A stretch of DNA of 64,000 nt from Armatimonadota bacterium (GCA_029553475.1 JAKPKV010000009.1:26450-90449); one strand, 5' to 3'. Shown: positions 44,186 through 53,318, counted from the stretch's first letter. Notes: generated by a model from the letters alone, not told the origin. Numbers and translations: made by a program.

Positions 44186-44254
44186 CAGCGAGTTCCTTTC
44201 ACCAAGGCGTTACAGCCCTTTTCGCGCGCCCCGGGCGGTTTCCCTCCAGGGGCG

Positions 44255-45238
44255 TTAAAACAGCTCCAGTTGGTCCGCCTGGTCGAGGGCGTGGGCGTCG
44301 TAGCCCAGCCGCCGCAGGTCGCCGGCGAATGCGCCGGCGTAGCCGTGGACAGTGTAGACGCGGCGGGGGCCGACGCGCTCCACGTAGGTGAGCAGGTCCT
44401 GATAGTCCGCGTGGTCGCTGAGGCAAAAGGCGGCGTCGGCGCCGTAGCGGTAGCGCGCGCGGGGGTCGAAAGCCCAGCCGCTGACGATGGCGGCGCGGTG
44501 CGGCGGCAGCTTGCCGCGGATCCACTTGCGCAGATGCGGCGGGCAGAGCACCACGCCCCCCGCCCCCCGTCCCGGCGCCCAGCGGTCATACGGCGGGAAG
44601 GTCGCTCCCAACTCCTCGGCGATGCGCGTCATCTCGTAGAGCGATGCATGCAGCAGGATCTCGTGCCCGCAGCCGTCCAGCGCGGCGAGGATTTCCTGCC
44701 CTTTGCCCAGCGAGTAGCCCATGAGGACCGGCGTGGCGCCATCGGCCAGCGCCGCCGCCACCCAGGCGCGCATCTCCGCGATCACCGCCTCCTGCGGCGG
44801 GAAGGCGTAGCGCCGGTGGCCGAAGGTGGTCTCCATGATGAGCACCTCGGCGCGCGGGATGACGATGGCCTCCGCGACCAGGTTCGGCCGGAGTTTACAA
44901 TCGCCGCTGTAGAGCAGGCTGCGCCCGTTCACCGTCGCCAGCAGTTGCGCGCTGCCCAGGATATGCCCGGCGGGGTACAGCGTGCACGCCACCCCGCGCA
45001 CCGTCCGCGTCTCGCCGAAGGGCAGCACCGCCGCCGCCCGCGGCATGACATCCCGCGCCGCCAGCAAGCGCGCCGTCCCCGGCGAGAGGACCGCCTCCTG
45101 GTGCGCGGCGACGTGATCGCTGTGCGCGTGCGACACGAAGGCCCACTCCCGCGAGGCGCGCGGGTCCAGCCACAGGTCCACGCTGTGCAGGTAGACGGCG
45201 CCGTGATAGCGGATGTTGGTCCAGAAGGGTGTGATCAT
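44255..45238 (-). CDS. Metallo-beta-lactamase fold nuclease (beta-CASP-like)
   Basis: ATG 45238 overlaps the AbiEii stop by 4 bases (ATGA). 327 residues with SHAHSDHVAAH (motif 2, zinc ligands), PAGHILGSAQ (motif 3), LLYSGDCK (motif 4), METTFGHRR and CLSDHADYQDLL (late His). This is the group called DNA-ligase-associated exonuclease or mRNA 3'-end processing factor-like. Such enzymes cut DNA or RNA. Coupling to an AbiE toxin gene is unusual. Confidence 0.88.
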   Translation of the reverse strand: MITPFWTNIRYHGAVYLHSVDLWLDPRASREWAFVSHAHSDHVAAHQEAVLSPGTARLLAARDVMPRAAAVLPFGETRTVRGVACTLYPAGHILGSAQLLATVNGRSLLYSGDCKLRPNLVAEAIVIPRAEVLIMETTFGHRRYAFPPQEAVIAEMRAWVAAALADGATPVLMGYSLGKGQEILAALDGCGHEILLHASLYEMTRIAEELGATFPPYDRWAPGRGAGGVVLCPPHLRKWIRGKLPPHRAAIVSGWAFDPRARYRYGADAAFCLSDHADYQDLLTYVERVGPRRVYTVHGYAGAFAGDLRRLGYDAHALDQADQLELF

Positions 45239-46062
45239 ACGGTTTGCACGGTTGCGCTGTCCAGCCAAGCCGCGTCCAGGCGGCTCAGTAAATCAGCTTC
45301 CAGCCGTTCAACGGCATCAGCCAGCGTGAACGTCACACTGTCGCGCAGCAGCGGACTGATGTCATCGGCAAAGCGCGGGGCCGCAAGCTTCTCCTGCAAA
45401 TTGGCGCGGAACATCGCTGCCGTGATACGCAGACCTTGCCGGCTGACATAGCGGACAAAAGCCGCAAGGATGTGCGCGGGGTGTGCCTTCCCACTGCGCA
45501 GCGCGTAATCCAGGTCAAAAAGGTCACGGCCTTTGCATCGCTGATACAGTGCGCGCATCTTCGTACCCAGTAACTCATCCAGCGCAAACGACGTCACCTG
45601 TCCGGTTCCTTCTACCCACCGTGACGCGATGGTAAAGGGATAGCGCACGGTATGCTCATGCGGAAGGTGCTCGCGCGTATTGATCTCGATCTTCACCCGC
45701 CGCATCACGCCTGGGGCTGTTTCAGCCTCATACCGGTACAGTAATCGCGCCGACTGGCGGGTCGCGCTGTACCTGGGGGAACCGAGCCAGGGGTCCAGCG
45801 TGGTATGCATGTGATCCATCGTCTCGCGAAGAGGCTCCGCGGCAAGCTGCACGAGATCAATATCTTCGGAATATCGCGCGGCAGGAAGCAGGCAGAGCTT
45901 ATACAGCGCCGTACCGCCGCGAAAGGCCAGATGATCACGCAGAAACGGATTGCTGAAGAGTTCCAGCACCGCCCGGCTGATCACCAGGTCCTGCTCGACC
46001 ATCAACGGCGATCGCCAGGGGGCATGGGCGGACCATTCCGTAATATAGGCGATCGGTATCAT
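45235..46062 (-). CDS. abiEii: AbiEii family nucleotidyltransferase toxin
   Basis: The ATG at 46062 overlaps the antitoxin stop by 4 bases (ATGA); 275 residues. LAFRGGTALYKLCLLPAARYSEDIDLVQL carries the nucleotidyltransferase GG(T/S) and DxD motifs of AbiEii, and VKIEINTREHLPHE and ALDELLGTKMRALYQRCKGRDLFDLDYAL are also family features. AbiEii/MenT-type toxins add nucleotides to tRNA and block growth, giving phage defence by abortive infection. Relevant because the window also holds phage genes. Confidence 0.92.
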   Translation of the reverse strand: MIPIAYITEWSAHAPWRSPLMVEQDLVISRAVLELFSNPFLRDHLAFRGGTALYKLCLLPAARYSEDIDLVQLAAEPLRETMDHMHTTLDPWLGSPRYSATRQSARLLYRYEAETAPGVMRRVKIEINTREHLPHEHTVRYPFTIASRWVEGTGQVTSFALDELLGTKMRALYQRCKGRDLFDLDYALRSGKAHPAHILAAFVRYVSRQGLRITAAMFRANLQEKLAAPRFADDISPLLRDSVTFTLADAVERLEADLLSRLDAAWLDSATVQTV

Positions 46063-46844
46063 ACATCCGGCTCCACAGCGGCATTCACCAGCACATGCCA
46101 TTTCGCATCACGTTCGCCGGCGCGCGGTAGGTCGGGGCGGATCGGGTACCAGACGGCGCCGTGACGTCGCAGCGCATCAGCCAGTGGTCCGGTCCTGTCA
46201 CCCCAACCGACCTGATCGAGCAGCCATCCCAGCCGCTGCAGCACGGCCAGTTCACAGCCGAGTGCCGGCAGGTGTGCCAGGCGCTCGGCGGAGATGTGCT
46301 CACCAAGCTCGGTGAGCACCGTCGCCGCCAGGTCCAGCGATGGGCAGGCGCGCGGGTAACGGAGCAGGTCGTAGGCCGTCATTTCCGGTAGACTGATGCG
46401 ATAGTAGCCCGCGGGCGATTTGCGCCGTTCCCAGGCCGCGTCGGGGATGGCTTTCTTATAGAAAAACGCGATGTGATACCCTTCACGGCGCACGGTGCGC
46501 ACGGTGCAATCCAGCATCACCTGGGTCTGTTGCGGCACCTGGTGCGCGGCGCCGTGCAGCAGGGCGGCGGTGAGCGTGCTGATGTAATATGCGCAACCCA
46601 GATGCCGTGCCCAATCATCCATGAACCACTCGACGGGCAAGCCGGTCGTCTGGTGCTGCGGGTCAACGATGACGAAGAAGCCTTGACTCGGAGAAAAGAG
46701 CCAGCCGCGTCGCTCCAACCGATGCAGCGCTTCCCGCGTCGCGCGCGGGCTGCCGAGTGCCGCTTCCGCTTCGTCGCTGGTGAAGGTATACCGCCCGCGC
46801 TGGAGCAGTTTCCGTATGAATTCGCCGGCTCGTGAGACTGTCAT
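46059..46844 (-). CDS. abiEi: AbiEi family antitoxin/transcription regulator
   Basis: 261 residues from ATG 46844 (GTG 46856 is also possible). The N-terminus is a winged-helix (GRYTFTSDEAEAALGSPRATREALHRLERRGWL), the middle and end are the AbiEi C-terminal domain (PVEWFMDDWARHLGCAYYISTLTAALLHGAA; MTAYDLLRYP). AbiEi represses its own operon and counters AbiEii. The AT-rich stretch just upstream (46862-46885) has TACG...CGTA and could be its operator. No SD is visible, so a leaderless start is possible. Confidence 0.9.
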   Translation of the reverse strand: MTVSRAGEFIRKLLQRGRYTFTSDEAEAALGSPRATREALHRLERRGWLFSPSQGFFVIVDPQHQTTGLPVEWFMDDWARHLGCAYYISTLTAALLHGAAHQVPQQTQVMLDCTVRTVRREGYHIAFFYKKAIPDAAWERRKSPAGYYRISLPEMTAYDLLRYPRACPSLDLAATVLTELGEHISAERLAHLPALGCELAVLQRLGWLLDQVGWGDRTGPLADALRRHGAVWYPIRPDLPRAGERDAKWHVLVNAAVEPDV

Positions 46845-46976
46845 TTGCAAAATCACGCATTTAATACGGTATTTCGTAAATAATAATACGCGTGTCCCTT
46901 CAATCCGTCAATGACAGTCCGTCGGTTTTCACGCGGGAGAGCGCTCGAGATCGTTGCGTCTTGTCGCGGCGTTCGT

Positions 46977-47006
46977 TTGACGCCGCCTTTCGACTCCGCC
47001 TATAAT
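46977..47006 (+). promoter_or_regulatory. trpB promoter TTGACG-18-TATAAT
   Basis: TTGACG (46977-46982), 18 bases, TATAAT (47001-47006). Transcription would start near 47013, 34 bases before the GTG at 47047. Confidence 0.8.
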
Positions 47007-47046
47007 CGGAGTATCCGTGCTGTATTGTACGGGAGAGGACGGATCG

Positions 47047-48264
47047 GTGCAAGCAAAAGTTCGTGGTGACGAGGCGGCCATGCCGGATGCCCGCGGGTAT
47101 TTCGGGCCGTTCGGCGGGTGTTACGTGCCGGAGACGCTGAAGACGCCGCTGGAGGAGCTCGCGGCCGCCTACGCGGCGGCGGCGGGGGACGCGGCGTTCC
47201 AGGCGGAGCTGGCGGCGTGCCTGCGCGACTACGTGGGCCGCCCCACGCTGCTGTACCGCGCCGACCGCCTCACCGCGCACTACGGCGGCGCGGCCGTCTA
47301 CCTGAAGCGCGAAGACCTCTGCCACACCGGCTCGCACAAGCTCAACAACGTGATGGGACAGGCGCTGCTGGCGCGGCGCATGGGCAAGGCCCGCCTCATC
47401 GCGGAGACCGGCGCGGGGCAGCACGGGGTCGCCACCGCCACCATCGCCGCGCTTTTTGGCCTGCCCTGCACCATTTACATGGGCGCGGAGGATGTGGAGC
47501 GCCAGGCGCTGAACGTGTATCGCATGCGCCTGCTGGGCGCCGAGGTGGTGTCGGTGACCACCGGCAGCCGCACGCTGAAGGACGCCATCAACGAGGCCTT
47601 CCGCGACTGGGTGACGCACCTGCGCCAAACCTTCTACGTGTTCGGCACCGCCGCCGGGCCCGATCCCTATCCGCGCATGGTGCGCGACTTCCAGCGGGTC
47701 ATCAGCCGCGAAATTCGCGCGCAAATGCTGGAACAGGAAGGCCGCCTGCCGGACGCGGTGGTGGCCTGCGTGGGCGGCGGCAGCAACGCCATCGGCGCCT
47801 TCGCGGATTTCATTGACGAGCCGTCCGTCGCCCTCTACGGCGCGGAAGCGGCCGGCGACGGCGTGGCGAGCGGCCGGCACTCCGCCACCCTCACCGCGGG
47901 GCGTCCCGGCGTGCTGCACGGCAGCCACAGCTACCTGCTGCAGGACGAACACGGGCAGATCACCGAGACGCATTCCATCTCCGCCGGGCTCGATTACCCC
48001 GGCGTCGGGCCGCAGCACAGTTTTCTCAAAGCCTCCGGGCGCGCCGCCTACGTCCCCATCACCGATGAGGAGGCGCTGGGGGCGTTCCAACTGCTCACGC
48101 GGCTGGAAGGCATTCTGCCCGCCCTGGAAAGTTCCCACGCGATAGCGTATCTGCAGACGCTTGCCCCGGCCCTCGGCCCCGGCAAGCTCATCGTCGCCTG
48201 TCTATCGGGCCGTGGAGATAAAGATGTCCAGCATGTCCAGCGCCACCTTGACGCGCGCGCGTAA
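47047..48264 (+). CDS. trpB: Tryptophan synthase beta subunit
   Basis: TrpB joins indole and serine with PLP. GTG 47047 has AGAGGA 7 bases before it; GTG 47017 and ATG 47080 are other options. 405 residues, with [32 protein letters not shown] (PLP lysine K98), [24 protein letters not shown] (phosphate loop) and [14 protein letters not shown]. Full length. trpA and other trp genes are not adjacent, so it may be an orphan copy or the trp genes are scattered. Confidence 0.94.
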   Translation: MQAKVRGDEAAMPDARGYFGPFGGCYVPETLKTPLEELAAAYAAAAGDAAFQAELAACLRDYVGRPTLLYRADRLTAHYGGAAVYLKREDLCHTGSHKLNNVMGQALLARRMGKARLIAETGAGQHGVATATIAALFGLPCTIYMGAEDVERQALNVYRMRLLGAEVVSVTTGSRTLKDAINEAFRDWVTHLRQTFYVFGTAAGPDPYPRMVRDFQRVISREIRAQMLEQEGRLPDAVVACVGGGSNAIGAFADFIDEPSVALYGAEAAGDGVASGRHSATLTAGRPGVLHGSHSYLLQDEHGQITETHSISAGLDYPGVGPQHSFLKASGRAAYVPITDEEALGAFQLLTRLEGILPALESSHAIAYLQTLAPALGPGKLIVACLSGRGDKDVQHVQRHLDARA

Positions 48265-49276
48265 ACCGCGTCCGGCGCGCCGCACCGGGCGCGCGCCGCT
48301 CGTGCTGATCCTGCTCGCGCTCCTCTACGGCGCGGTCGCGCTGCCGTGGACCGCCCGCACCTTCGGCGCGCTCGGCTCGGAGGAGCATGACGTCGCCGTC
48401 GTGGTCGCCGGCCCCATCGCCGAAACGGTGGAAGCTGTCTTGACGGAGAGCGAGGAGACGGACCTGACGCTCTACGGCGACCTGCTCGTCCCCCTGTTCG
48501 ATGACTGGGACGCGCTGGCCTACGTGCGCATCTGGGACCCCCGGCTGCGCCTGATCTGCGAGTTGTCGCGCGAGCGCACCGTGCCGCGCGCCGGCCCCGA
48601 CGGCCGCCTGCCCGACCTCGGCCTGGACGCCTCCGCCGCTGCGGCGCGCGACCGCCTGCGGGAGACGGCGTGGATACAGGCCGTCGCCGATCTGCAGGGG
48701 CTGCTCGCGACCCAGCGGGAAATCACCTCGCTCCTTGACACGGCCGTGGCGGAGGGACAGACAGGGCCGGCGGTGGTGAATGGGTCCTACGTGCTGCAGG
48801 AGGATGCGCTGAAACTGACGGAAACCCTGCAGCGGAAGGGCGTGCCGGTGGGCGGCGTGGCGCGCGAGATGCGCGCCGTGCTGGACAGCATGACCGGCGA
48901 AGGCGCGGAAGCGGTGGCCGCCGCCCAGACCGCGGCGCTGCGCGCGGAAGACGGCCTGGCGATGGCGCTGGTCGAGCATCGCATCACCCTCGACACGCTG
49001 CCCGCGCTGCCGCCCGCGCTGGCGCAGGCGGAGCCGGGCGCGCACTGGCCCTTCCTGCGCGGCCGGCGCGCCCTGCTGCCCGTCTTCACCCCCGCCGTCA
49101 GCGACCTCGCCATCGTCCATGCCGGCTACGTCGAAGTGGGATTTTACGACCGCCCGCTGCCCCGCATGCTCCTGCTGGCCGCCGCCCCCGCCGCGGTGCT
49201 GCTCCTCGCCGCGCTGATCATCGCGCTGCGGCATCGCCCGCGCAGACGGCGGGAGGAAGAGGAAGCCGAGAAATAA
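48224..49276 (+). CDS. Membrane protein with large extracytoplasmic domain
   Basis: ATG 48224 with GGAG 8 bases upstream overlaps trpB by 41 bases. 350 residues: basic N-terminus, membrane helix at about 24-41 ([17 protein letters not shown]), an extracytoplasmic domain of 270 residues with helices ([34 protein letters not shown]), a second helix ([21 protein letters not shown]) and a charged tail. The topology resembles sensory dCache-like modules, without an output domain. Function unknown. Confidence 0.7.
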   Translation: MSSMSSATLTRARKPRPARRTGRAPLVLILLALLYGAVALPWTARTFGALGSEEHDVAVVVAGPIAETVEAVLTESEETDLTLYGDLLVPLFDDWDALAYVRIWDPRLRLICELSRERTVPRAGPDGRLPDLGLDASAAAARDRLRETAWIQAVADLQGLLATQREITSLLDTAVAEGQTGPAVVNGSYVLQEDALKLTETLQRKGVPVGGVAREMRAVLDSMTGEGAEAVAAAQTAALRAEDGLAMALVEHRITLDTLPALPPALAQAEPGAHWPFLRGRRALLPVFTPAVSDLAIVHAGYVEVGFYDRPLPRMLLLAAAPAAVLLLAALIIALRHRPRRRREEEEAEK

Positions 49277-49294
49277 CGGGCCGCCCACTTTACC

Positions 49295-49403
49295 CATTCG
49301 TTCGTAGTCGCGCCGCAGCCGCAGCAAGGCGCGTCGGGTTTGCACACCGGTTTGCCTATGCGGACGCGCCTTGCTGCGGCTGCGGCGCGACTACGAACGA
49401 ATG
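49295..49403. repeat. Inverted repeat with perfect 41-bp arms
   Basis: Arms 49295-49335 and 49363-49403 are exact reverse complements (start CATTCGTTCGTAGTCGCGCC), 27-base loop. A diverged member lies at 62478-62563. It could act as a bidirectional terminator between convergent genes. Confidence 0.9.
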
Positions 49404-49431
49404 TTACACGAAAGTCGTTCGTTCGCGGCGT

Positions 49432-51690
49432 TTACCGCGCCACCATCCAGTCCAGCGTCGCGTCCTTCGGCGCGCCTTTGTCGAAGAGGATGGTGAAGCC
49501 CGTGGCCGTTTTTTCCGTCACCGCGCGGGCGCCGAGCCAGCTCTGTTCAATGAAGACGGCGTAGTTGGCATCCGCTTCCGGCGTTTCGAAGGTGATGGTC
49601 AGGCTTTTCGCGCCCCGCGCCACCGGCACGTTCTTGCCCAAGGGGCTCTTCGGGGCGGCCGGCACGGGGGCCACTCCTTTGCTGATGAGCGTGCCGTTGA
49701 CGATGAAATCGCCGCCGGTGAAAGTGAGGGCGCCCGTTTCGTTCGAGACGGTGAGGGTGGCTTCCTGGTCGGGCTTGCCGGGTTCACGCGTGCCGTAGCG
49801 CCACTTGATCGCCTGGTCGTGATACGGCTGCTTGAAGTAGAGCGCGGCGTTGGTGAAGTCGGCGGCGAAGTTGATGCCGTTGCCGGCGGCGGCTTCCAGC
49901 GTGATGCCGTGCTCCCAGGCGGGGAGCTGGCGATACGTGTTGTTGATATTGTCGGCGTTGTCCGGCCCGCCGCGCACCGCCATCGCCGCGTAGCGCGGGT
50001 CGGCGCCGAAATTCGCCAGGTCGAGCATGGAGGAGGGGAAGACACCGGGCACGTTGTCCCACACCCACATGCGGAAGGGGTTGGGCTTGAAGGGATCGGG
50101 GCCGATGGCCTGTTCGATGGCGTCGCCCTTCTCGAAGTCGAATCTCGTCTTCATCTCGGCGTAGGGGGTGAGGCCCAGCGCGCGCTCGTTGGCCGGGTTC
50201 TCGGTCGTCGGCACCGCGCGCGACACGTCCGTCACGTAGGAGCCGGGGGCAATGGCGTAGCTCAAGGGGCGGAGATGCCCGTCCCAAGTGCCGTTGTCGA
50301 GGCGGTACAGCGTGGGGCTGCCCATCTCCTTCGCCCCCCACCAGAAGCGCTGGATGGTGAGATCTTTCGTGCCGTCGGGGTTCACCGTGCAGGAGAGGAT
50401 CTGATACCAGCGGATTTTCTTGTTGTCGGGCGTCAATTCCGTCGGCTCAGTGATGCCCAGCCAGCGGCCCACCACGCGCTGGTCCCACGGGCAGTCCTTG
50501 TCGCCGCGGATGAGCCCGCCCATGCGCAGCCCGGTGACGCCCGTCTTCGGATCCTTCCACAGCGTCGTCGGGTAGGTCTTGCCGTTGAAGGGGTACTTGC
50601 CGGTGTCAATCGTATCCCAGTAGTGCTCGGCGGGCACCACCATCACTTTGCCGGCGGTGATCCACTTGGCCTTGTTCATGTTGATGAGCGGGCGCGATTG
50701 GCCGAGGGTATCCACGTTCTGCGCGGCGGTGAATTTCAGCGTATGCGCCGTCCAGTCCATGCTGTCCACCTGGCCGGTGAAGCAGTTATCCTTGCTCTTG
50801 GAATAGCCGGCGAAGATGTTGCCGTTCTCGTCGCCCGCCGCCGAGTGGATGTTGCTCATGTAGTCGTACCACCCGAAGAACATGTAGGTGTCGCCCAGCG
50901 CGTATTGCTTGCGGCGCAGCATCACGTCGTAGGTTTGCTCGTCGGCGTGGGCGTTCTGCCCCAGGTACAGCACGCCGGTGTTGTTCTTATTGTGCACGAT
51001 GGCGCCGGCCGCGTGGTCAATGCTGGTGTCGGCGGTGAAGTACCACCACTGCTTCTCGGCGTCGTAGTTGATGCTTTTCACGCAGCCGCGCGTCACCCCG
51101 CCGCCGTAGCCCGGCCCGCCGTGCAGGTTGAGGAACATGCCCACGCGCAGGCCGCGGACGGTCTTCACGTAGAATTTCGCGTCCGTCCCCGCCTTCACCG
51201 GCTCGGGAAGCCAGTCCAGGTAGCTGTTGGAGCCGTGGATGAGGGTGTTGTTGATGGTGAGCGCAAAATCGGTGCTCCAGTGCGGCAGGCTCTCGCTCAG
51301 CGGCATGCGTAGCGTGCGCTCGATGGTGAGCCCCTGCGCCTGCGGCACCTTGATGACCGTGCCGTTTTCGTTCACCTCCAGGATGGTGATGCCCGGCCCG
51401 GATTTCTGCCAGTTCTTCGTCTCCGCCGGCGGGGCCGGCGTGCGCGGCGAAAGCTGTGAGGTGTTTTCAAACGCGAGCTGTTTGGCGAACTCGGTGGGGA
51501 TGATGAGCAGGCCGCCGGTTGTGCCCAGCTGCGCCACCGCGGCGTCATACGCGGCCTTCACCTGCGCCGCAGTGGCCGTCGGGCCGAAATCGGCCAGGGT
51601 ATACAGCGCCTTCTTCTCCGCCGGAGGATCCTGCGCCAGCGCCAGACCCAGCAACAGCGCCAGCAGGGCGCCACAGACGATTCCACGCAT
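49432..51690 (-). CDS. Large secreted protein, probably beta-helix
   Basis: ATG 51690 with AAGGAG 6 bases before it; 752 residues. A signal peptide (GIVCGALLALLLGLALA) is followed by a pectate-lyase-type start (LYTLADFGPTATAAQVKAAYDAAVAQLGTTGGLLIIP) and then long beta-rich sequence, probably a right-handed helix (NNTGVLYLGQNA, SAAGDENGNIFAGYS). The last 60 residues (AKSLTITFETPEADANYAVFIEQSW) look like an H-type lectin or similar beta sandwich. Such proteins bind or cut polysaccharides; no catalytic residues can be named. Strong promoter upstream, divergent from phage promoter B. Confidence 0.72.
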   Translation of the reverse strand: MRGIVCGALLALLLGLALAQDPPAEKKALYTLADFGPTATAAQVKAAYDAAVAQLGTTGGLLIIPTEFAKQLAFENTSQLSPRTPAPPAETKNWQKSGPGITILEVNENGTVIKVPQAQGLTIERTLRMPLSESLPHWSTDFALTINNTLIHGSNSYLDWLPEPVKAGTDAKFYVKTVRGLRVGMFLNLHGGPGYGGGVTRGCVKSINYDAEKQWWYFTADTSIDHAAGAIVHNKNNTGVLYLGQNAHADEQTYDVMLRRKQYALGDTYMFFGWYDYMSNIHSAAGDENGNIFAGYSKSKDNCFTGQVDSMDWTAHTLKFTAAQNVDTLGQSRPLINMNKAKWITAGKVMVVPAEHYWDTIDTGKYPFNGKTYPTTLWKDPKTGVTGLRMGGLIRGDKDCPWDQRVVGRWLGITEPTELTPDNKKIRWYQILSCTVNPDGTKDLTIQRFWWGAKEMGSPTLYRLDNGTWDGHLRPLSYAIAPGSYVTDVSRAVPTTENPANERALGLTPYAEMKTRFDFEKGDAIEQAIGPDPFKPNPFRMWVWDNVPGVFPSSMLDLANFGADPRYAAMAVRGGPDNADNINNTYRQLPAWEHGITLEAAAGNGINFAADFTNAALYFKQPYHDQAIKWRYGTREPGKPDQEATLTVSNETGALTFTGGDFIVNGTLISKGVAPVPAAPKSPLGKNVPVARGAKSLTITFETPEADANYAVFIEQSWLGARAVTEKTATGFTILFDKGAPKDATLDWMVAR

Positions 51691-51740
51691 CACGGGCTCC
51701 TTTCCAATTTGGGGACGTTCATGCGGATGAATTGCATTTC

Positions 51741-51769
51741 ATTGTAAGCGGCGGGCGGGCGATTGTCAA
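51741..51769 (-). promoter_or_regulatory. Promoter TTGACA-17-TACAAT for the secreted protein
   Basis: Minus-strand TTGACA (51769-51764) and TACAAT (51746-51741), 17 bases apart, 51 bases before ATG 51690. Its -35 lies 48 bases from the -35 of phage promoter B on the other strand. Confidence 0.8.
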
Positions 51770-51783
51770 TGGGAGAGCGCGGC

Positions 51784-51806
51784 GGAAAATACGAAAACAT
51801 ATTTTC
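51784..51806 (+). promoter_or_regulatory. Candidate operator upstream of phage promoter B
   Basis: GGAAAA, 4 bases, AAAA, 4 bases, TTTTC: the same pattern as at 22794-22819. It ends 10 bases before the -35 of promoter B and lies between the divergent promoters. Confidence 0.5.
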
Positions 51807-51816
51807 GCACACCCTA

Positions 51817-51851
51817 TTGACAAACATGCGTTCCTATGCTATAGTGGCGCC
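51817..51851 (+). promoter_or_regulatory. Phage promoter B (connector-tail operon)
   Basis: TTGACA (51817-51822), 17 bases, TATAGT (51840-51845), then GGCGCC (51846-51851). It shares CCCTA before the -35, AAC and GTTCCT in the spacer and the discriminator with promoter A. Confidence 0.85.
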
Positions 51852-51881
51852 GAGATGAGGGGCGGAAGCGCCCCTGCCGTT

Positions 51882-51931
51882 GAGGTGGCGAGTCACCAGG
51901 CGGGCTCACGCGCGAGCGTGAGCCCGCCTTT
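51882..51931 (+). promoter_or_regulatory. Phage leader B with terminator-like hairpin
   Basis: GAGGTGG (51882-51888), CACCAGGCGGGC, then a perfect 14-bp stem (51898-51911 with 51916-51929, loop GCGA) and TT. The SD (GAGGAGG) follows. The proximal stem bases (AGGCGGGC) equal those of leader A, but the distal stem bases differ and are compensated, which points to selection on RNA structure. Confidence 0.75.
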
Positions 51932-51953
51932 ATGTGTGTGAGAGGAGGCGCGG

Positions 51954-52436
51954 ATGATTGACGCGGAGGTGGGCAGCGCGACGGCCAACAGTTTTGTGAC
52001 GCTGGCGGAGGCGGAGGCGTATTTCGCGGCGCGGCTGGACGCGGCCCCGTGGACGGCGGCGGACGGCATGACGAAGGAGCGGGCGCTGCTGATGGCGGCG
52101 CGGATGCTGGAGCGGCTGCGCTGGCACGGCGCGCGCGCGGCGGCGACGCAGGCGCTGGGCTGGCCGCGGGCCGGGGCGCCGGGCGCGGAGGGCGGCGCGG
52201 TGCCGGCGGTCATCAAGGCCGCGCAGTGCGAGGAAGCGCTGGCGTGGCTGCGGCCGGAGCTGGTGCATCGGCGGCGGCTGCGGGCGGCGGGGGTGACCAC
52301 GGCGGAGGTTGACGGCGCGCGGGAAGCGTACGCGCGGCCCGCGCCGGACGAGCTGCTCTCGTCGGAGGCGCGCGCGCTGCTGGCGGGCTGGGTGCGCCGG
52401 GGCGGCGCGCTGGTGACGGACGGCGAGGGGGCGTGA
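51954..52436 (+). CDS. Phage head-tail connector (DnaT-like/gp6-type)
   Basis: 160 residues with strong SD. The pattern NSFVTLAEAEAYFAARLDAAPWTAAD ... KERALLMAARMLERLRWHG ... ALGWPRAG ... VIKAAQCEEALAWL is that of phage proteins labelled putative DnaT-like ssDNA binding or head-tail adaptor, placed after the capsid gene in siphophages. Here it is the first gene of the tail operon. The C-terminal arm (ELLSSEARALLAGWV) is also typical. Confidence 0.82.
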   Translation: MIDAEVGSATANSFVTLAEAEAYFAARLDAAPWTAADGMTKERALLMAARMLERLRWHGARAAATQALGWPRAGAPGAEGGAVPAVIKAAQCEEALAWLRPELVHRRRLRAAGVTTAEVDGAREAYARPAPDELLSSEARALLAGWVRRGGALVTDGEGA

Positions 52437-52437
52437 G

Positions 52438-52749
52438 ATGGCGGAACTGCGGGCGTATCTGACGGACACCGCGATGCTGCATCGCCGCACGGGGGTGAGC
52501 GCCTACGGCGAAGACCTGCTGGATACCGGGCGGGAGATTCGCTGCCGGGTGCGGCGCCGGCGGCTGCAGGTCGTGTTGGATGATGGCGAAGCACAGCGCT
52601 ATCCCGGCGAGGTGTGGCTGGAGCCGGACGCGACCATCGCCCCCGGCGACCGCCTCCTCTACGACGGCGACTACCTGCGCGTCTGCGCGGTGGAGCAGAT
52701 CGTGGACGTGGCGGGGATATCGGTGGGGCTGCGCGCGGTGGTGGACTAG
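52438..52749 (+). CDS. Phage head closure/connector-like protein
   Basis: 103 residues, beta-rich: LTDTAMLHRRTGVSAYGEDLL, REIRCRVRRRRLQVVL, WLEPDATIAPGDRLLYDGDYLRV, VDVAGISVGLRAVVD. The pattern with an OB-like barrel and a GDRLxYDGxxYRV hairpin is usual for head closure proteins (gp10/gp16 type). It starts 2 bases after the connector gene stop. Confidence 0.72.
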   Translation: MAELRAYLTDTAMLHRRTGVSAYGEDLLDTGREIRCRVRRRRLQVVLDDGEAQRYPGEVWLEPDATIAPGDRLLYDGDYLRVCAVEQIVDVAGISVGLRAVVD

Positions 52750-52816
52750 GCGGGGGTGTGCCCACCGGTCCTGGGAGGCGAGGGCACATTCCCGATGGGC
52801 GTGATGGGAGGACGGC

Positions 52817-53233
52817 ATGACGTTATTGGAGGCGATTGGCGCGTGGTTCGCCGCGCAGGAGTTCGGCGAGGTGGGCGTGGACCTGTTTTTGCAGGAGCGG
52901 CCGTCGCGGCCTGTCGGGGTGACGGCGCTGTATCTGGATGGCGGCGAGGCGGAGGTGTCGCGTCCGGTGCGGCGAGTGCGGCTGCGCTGTGCCGTGCGGG
53001 CGGAGAGCGCGCACGAAGCGCTGGAGGGGGCGGACGCGATCTTCGACCGCCTGCACGGCCGCGAGAATTTCCCGCTGGATGACGGCTGGTGGTGCTACCT
53101 GGCCGCCGGGGCGACGACGCCGGCGCTGGCGGGACGCGCGCAGCCGGAAGGCGGCGGCCCGGGGATGGTGGCGGAGTGCGGCTTTGTGCTGGTGGTGCGG
53201 GCGCTCGCCTCTCCCCCCGCTCCCCTCCCGTAA
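52817..53233 (+). CDS. Phage tail completion/terminator-like protein
   Basis: 138 residues with SD GGGAGG. MTLLEAIGAWFAAQEFGEVGVDLFLQERP is the usual start of tail terminator proteins (minor capsid/gpU-like), followed by VRLRCAVRAESAHEALEGADAIFDRLHG and a beta end. The last seven or so residues (ASPPAPLP) and the stop are encoded by the C/G-rich repeat element that begins at 53207, so the gene's end has been replaced or extended by that repeat. Confidence 0.75.
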   Translation: MTLLEAIGAWFAAQEFGEVGVDLFLQERPSRPVGVTALYLDGGEAEVSRPVRRVRLRCAVRAESAHEALEGADAIFDRLHGRENFPLDDGWWCYLAAGATTPALAGRAQPEGGGPGMVAECGFVLVVRALASPPAPLP

Positions 53234-53318
53234 GCGGGGAGGGCCGCGGTGGTGAAGAGGGACCGGCTCACCATGCAGCATCCTTCCTCTCCCTGCGCAG
53301 GGGAGGGGGGAGAGGTGA
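53207..53318. repeat. C/G-rich palindromic repeat in the tail operon, diverged copy
   Basis: Related to 8067-8192 (CCTCTCCCCCCGCTCCCC at the left, GGGGAGGGGGGAGAGGTG at the right), with a diverged centre. It covers the gap between the terminator-like and tube genes. Confidence 0.7.

Noticed and set aside
43178..45451. 757-residue plus-strand open frame
   Set aside because: Antisense over the GHL10-like and nuclease genes; repetitive Arg/His composition.
46862..46885. AbiE operator as a firm call
   Set aside because: TACG and CGTA words are present in an AT-rich stretch, but the arms are short and I could not define the repeat; it is only mentioned under abiEi.
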